From Clostridiaceae bacterium (lineage in GTDB: Bacteria; Bacillota; Clostridia; Saccharofermentanales; DTU023), in NCBI GenBank assembly GCA_012511185.1, contig JAAZGN010000213.1, forward strand, positions 1 through 7,948: a DNA stretch of 7,948 bases, read 5' to 3'. How positions within the stretch are numbered: position 1 is the first letter of the stretch; every line of letters starts with the position of its first letter. A program made the translations under genes and the position numbers. Below the pieces are notes generated by a model that saw nothing but the letters and a program-made list of their open reading frames with translations, made no database searches and was not told the DNA's origin. Below, piece by piece: positions 6,444 to 7,948 of the stretch.

Positions 6444-7874
6444 TCAGCCGGTCTTGTTTATCCTTTGCAGAATGGCCCGGGCGGCGTGAATCCCGCTTGC
6501 CCCCGCCTGGGAAAGACCCCGGGTAATACCGGCCCCATCGCCGATGGCGAAGAAGTTGCGCAAGCCTGTTTCAAATTCCCTGGTCAGCTCCAGGCGCGCG
6601 CTGTAAAACTTGACTTCAACCCCGTAAAGGAGCGTGTCGGCATTGGCTGTTCCGGGCGCCAGTTTGTCGAGGACCTCCAGCATCTCCACAATGTTGTCCA
6701 AGTGTCGTTTGGGAAGGGCCAGGCTGAGATCGCCGGGCGTTGCCTCCAGTGTCGGCCGGACAAAACTCTTGGACATCCTGTGCTCATTGGTACGCCGCCC
6801 GTCACGGAGATCCCCGAGCCGTTGCACCATGACGCCGCCCCCCAGCATATTCGAAAGTGACGCAATATGCTTGCCGTAGCGGTAGGGTTCCTTGAAGGGC
6901 TCGGTAAAGCGGTTACTGACTAAAAGGGCGAAGTTGGTGTTGTCGCTTCTGAGGGCCGGATCGTCATAGCTGTGGCCGTTCACGGTAATGATACCGTCCG
7001 TGTTTTCGGTCACCACGTAACCGTAGGGATTCATGCAAAAGGTGCGTACGATATCGTTGTAACAGCGTGTCATGTACTTCAGCTTGGCTTCATACATGGC
7101 ATCCGTGATCTCCTTGAAGACAAGGGCGGGCAGCTCCACCCTCAAGCCCAAATCGACCTGGTTGTTGATCATGGGCAGGTGAAGCGCCCGGCAGACGTCG
7201 CTGAACCATTCAGCCCCGGAACGGCCGGGTGCCGCGATCAGGATGTCACAGGCGACACTTCCCTTCGATGTCTCAAGCTGGTAGGAGTCCGGAGTGACCC
7301 CGTTCAGGTGATCGACGGGCTTGCCGTCCTTGATGGGAATGATCTTTCCAACCTCGGTCCTGCAGGACAGCTCCACATGCCCATTGAGCCAGTCGTAGAT
7401 ATTTTCCAGGATCCTGCGGTTGTTCTCAGTCCCCAGGTGTTTGACGCGGGCATTCAGGAGGTGAATGTCATAGGAAAGCGCCCGGCGTCCGATGGCCTCC
7501 GCTTCCGGCGTGGCCGTCGAGTAGATCTCACTGGTCGCTCCGAACTGCCGGTTGACCGCATCTACATCGTCAATCAGCTCGAGCACTTTGGACGGTTCCA
7601 GGTAATCGGTCAGCCAGCCGCCAAATTCGGTCGTATAATTGAATTTTCCGTCCGAAAAAGCGCCGGCGCCGCCAAAGCCCCGCATGATGGCGCAGGGCTT
7701 GCAGTGAATGCACTTGTTGACTTTTCCTTCCAGGATAGGGCACTTTCGCGACCCGATCGGATCCCCCTGCTCCAGGAGCAGGATATTTAAGTCCGGCCGT
7801 TTGGTGATGAGTTCGTAGGCTGCGAAGATCCCCGCAAGGCCGGCACCGATAATTGCGACATCTGCTCTTTTCAT
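6444..7874 (-). CDS. FAD-dependent dehydrogenase, COG2509 type
   Basis: The product has 476 residues, normal for this family of uncharacterised NAD(P)/FAD-dependent oxidoreductases. The N-terminal dinucleotide-binding motif GAGLAG lies at 10-15 (VAIIGAGLAGIFAAYEL), and the Rossmann strand ends in the acidic residue Glu35 (ILLLEQG) that normally binds the ribose. A cysteine cluster follows: C45, C55, C58 and C61, just before the FGGAGAFSDGK motif (67-77) typical of the family. The C-terminal FAD-binding motif is FFAIGDGAGITRG (441-453), followed by LSQAGASGIHAARAIL. No signal peptide or membrane segment is seen, so it should be cytoplasmic. The substrate is unknown. ATG 7874 is the earliest possible start because an in-frame TAG directly precedes it; AAGGAGG (plus-strand 7886-7892) lies 11 nt upstream, slightly farther than usual. 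It is separated from the SPFH gene by 145 nt and may have an independent transcript. Confidence 0.85.
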   Translation of the reverse strand: MKRADVAIIGAGLAGIFAAYELITKRPDLNILLLEQGDPIGSRKCPILEGKVNKCIHCKPCAIMRGFGGAGAFSDGKFNYTTEFGGWLTDYLEPSKVLELIDDVDAVNRQFGATSEIYSTATPEAEAIGRRALSYDIHLLNARVKHLGTENNRRILENIYDWLNGHVELSCRTEVGKIIPIKDGKPVDHLNGVTPDSYQLETSKGSVACDILIAAPGRSGAEWFSDVCRALHLPMINNQVDLGLRVELPALVFKEITDAMYEAKLKYMTRCYNDIVRTFCMNPYGYVVTENTDGIITVNGHSYDDPALRSDNTNFALLVSNRFTEPFKEPYRYGKHIASLSNMLGGGVMVQRLGDLRDGRRTNEHRMSKSFVRPTLEATPGDLSLALPKRHLDNIVEMLEVLDKLAPGTANADTLLYGVEVKFYSARLELTREFETGLRNFFAIGDGAGITRGLSQAGASGIHAARAILQRINKTG

Positions 7875-7885
7875 CTAGTTCCCAA

Positions 7886-7892
7886 CCTCCTT
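7886..7892 (-). promoter_or_regulatory. Ribosome binding site of the FAD-dependent dehydrogenase
   Basis: The minus-strand sequence AAGGAGG, a full match to the Shine-Dalgarno consensus, lies 11 nt before ATG 7874. The spacing is a little long, but the in-frame TAG touching the ATG rules out an upstream start. Confidence 0.7.
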
Positions 7893-7915
7893 GGTTTTTC
7901 GTGGAGGACCCGTTT

Positions 7916-7924
7916 ATGATAGCA
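7916..7924 (-). promoter_or_regulatory. Candidate extended -10 promoter for the FAD-dependent dehydrogenase
   Basis: On the minus strand TGCTATCAT fits an extended -10 element (TGn followed by TATCAT, 5 of 6 matches to TATAAT). Transcription would begin near 7909, leaving a leader of about 35 nt with the ribosome site inside it. A TTGCCA at the window edge (7943-7948) resembles a -35 box, but its 21-nt spacing is too long, so the promoter would rely on the extended -10. The stretch 7875-7948 shows no gene. Confidence 0.4.
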
Positions 7925-7948
7925 CGCCTATGCAGTAAACTATGGCAA

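Noticed and set aside
6972..7790. 272-codon open frame on the plus strand
   Set aside because: It lies entirely antisense to the FAD-dependent dehydrogenase, which has clear motifs. It shows no recognisable domain, and long antisense frames are common in GC-rich genes.
1..7948. CRISPR arrays, insertion sequences, tRNA/rRNA genes, integrase or toxin-antitoxin genes
   Set aside because: No repeat-spacer pattern, transposase or terminal inverted repeats, cloverleaf-like sequence or small paired toxin-antitoxin genes were seen by eye on either strand.

Overview
The window looks like an ordinary chromosomal segment from a moderately GC-rich Bacillota bacterium, probably a clostridium. This is inferred from three things: strong AGGAGG-type ribosome binding sites, very tight gene spacing, and a gene set (YhaM-like nuclease, YdjI-like SPFH/zinc-ribbon protein, COG2509-type flavoprotein) that is common in that phylum. 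No tRNA, rRNA, CRISPR array, insertion sequence or phage gene is visible.

Left half, plus strand (about 1-4871). The window opens inside a gene whose last 32 codons end at 100. The same reading frame reopens at 107 as a 144-residue protein that looks like part of an FMN-binding split-barrel (pyridoxamine-phosphate-oxidase-like) protein. The two pieces are in one frame, separated by a single TAA, and the second has no good ribosome binding site, so they may be one interrupted gene. Next come two ABC exporter half-transporters (558 and 563 residues, each with a membrane domain and a complete ATPase domain). Their stop and start codons overlap, so they very likely form a heterodimeric exporter. 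A YhaM-like OB-fold plus HD-domain 3'-5' exoribonuclease follows 19 nt later. This plus-strand run is probably one operon, and its substrate cannot be told from the sequence.

Centre (4872-4939). A perfect 15-bp hairpin sits between the convergent left and right gene groups and probably terminates transcription from both sides.

Right half, minus strand (4940-7948). Reading right to left, a candidate extended -10 promoter precedes an FAD-dependent dehydrogenase of the COG2509 type with a conserved cysteine cluster. A 145-nt non-coding gap follows. Then comes a 452-residue SPFH-domain protein ending in a Gln/Ala/Gly-rich linker and three four-cysteine zinc ribbons, related to B. subtilis YdjI. 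These two genes need not share a function.

I did not find a convincing new multi-gene system. The points most worth a second look are the interrupted split-barrel gene, the zinc-ribbon architecture of the SPFH protein without visible PspA-system partners, and the exporter/exoribonuclease operon.
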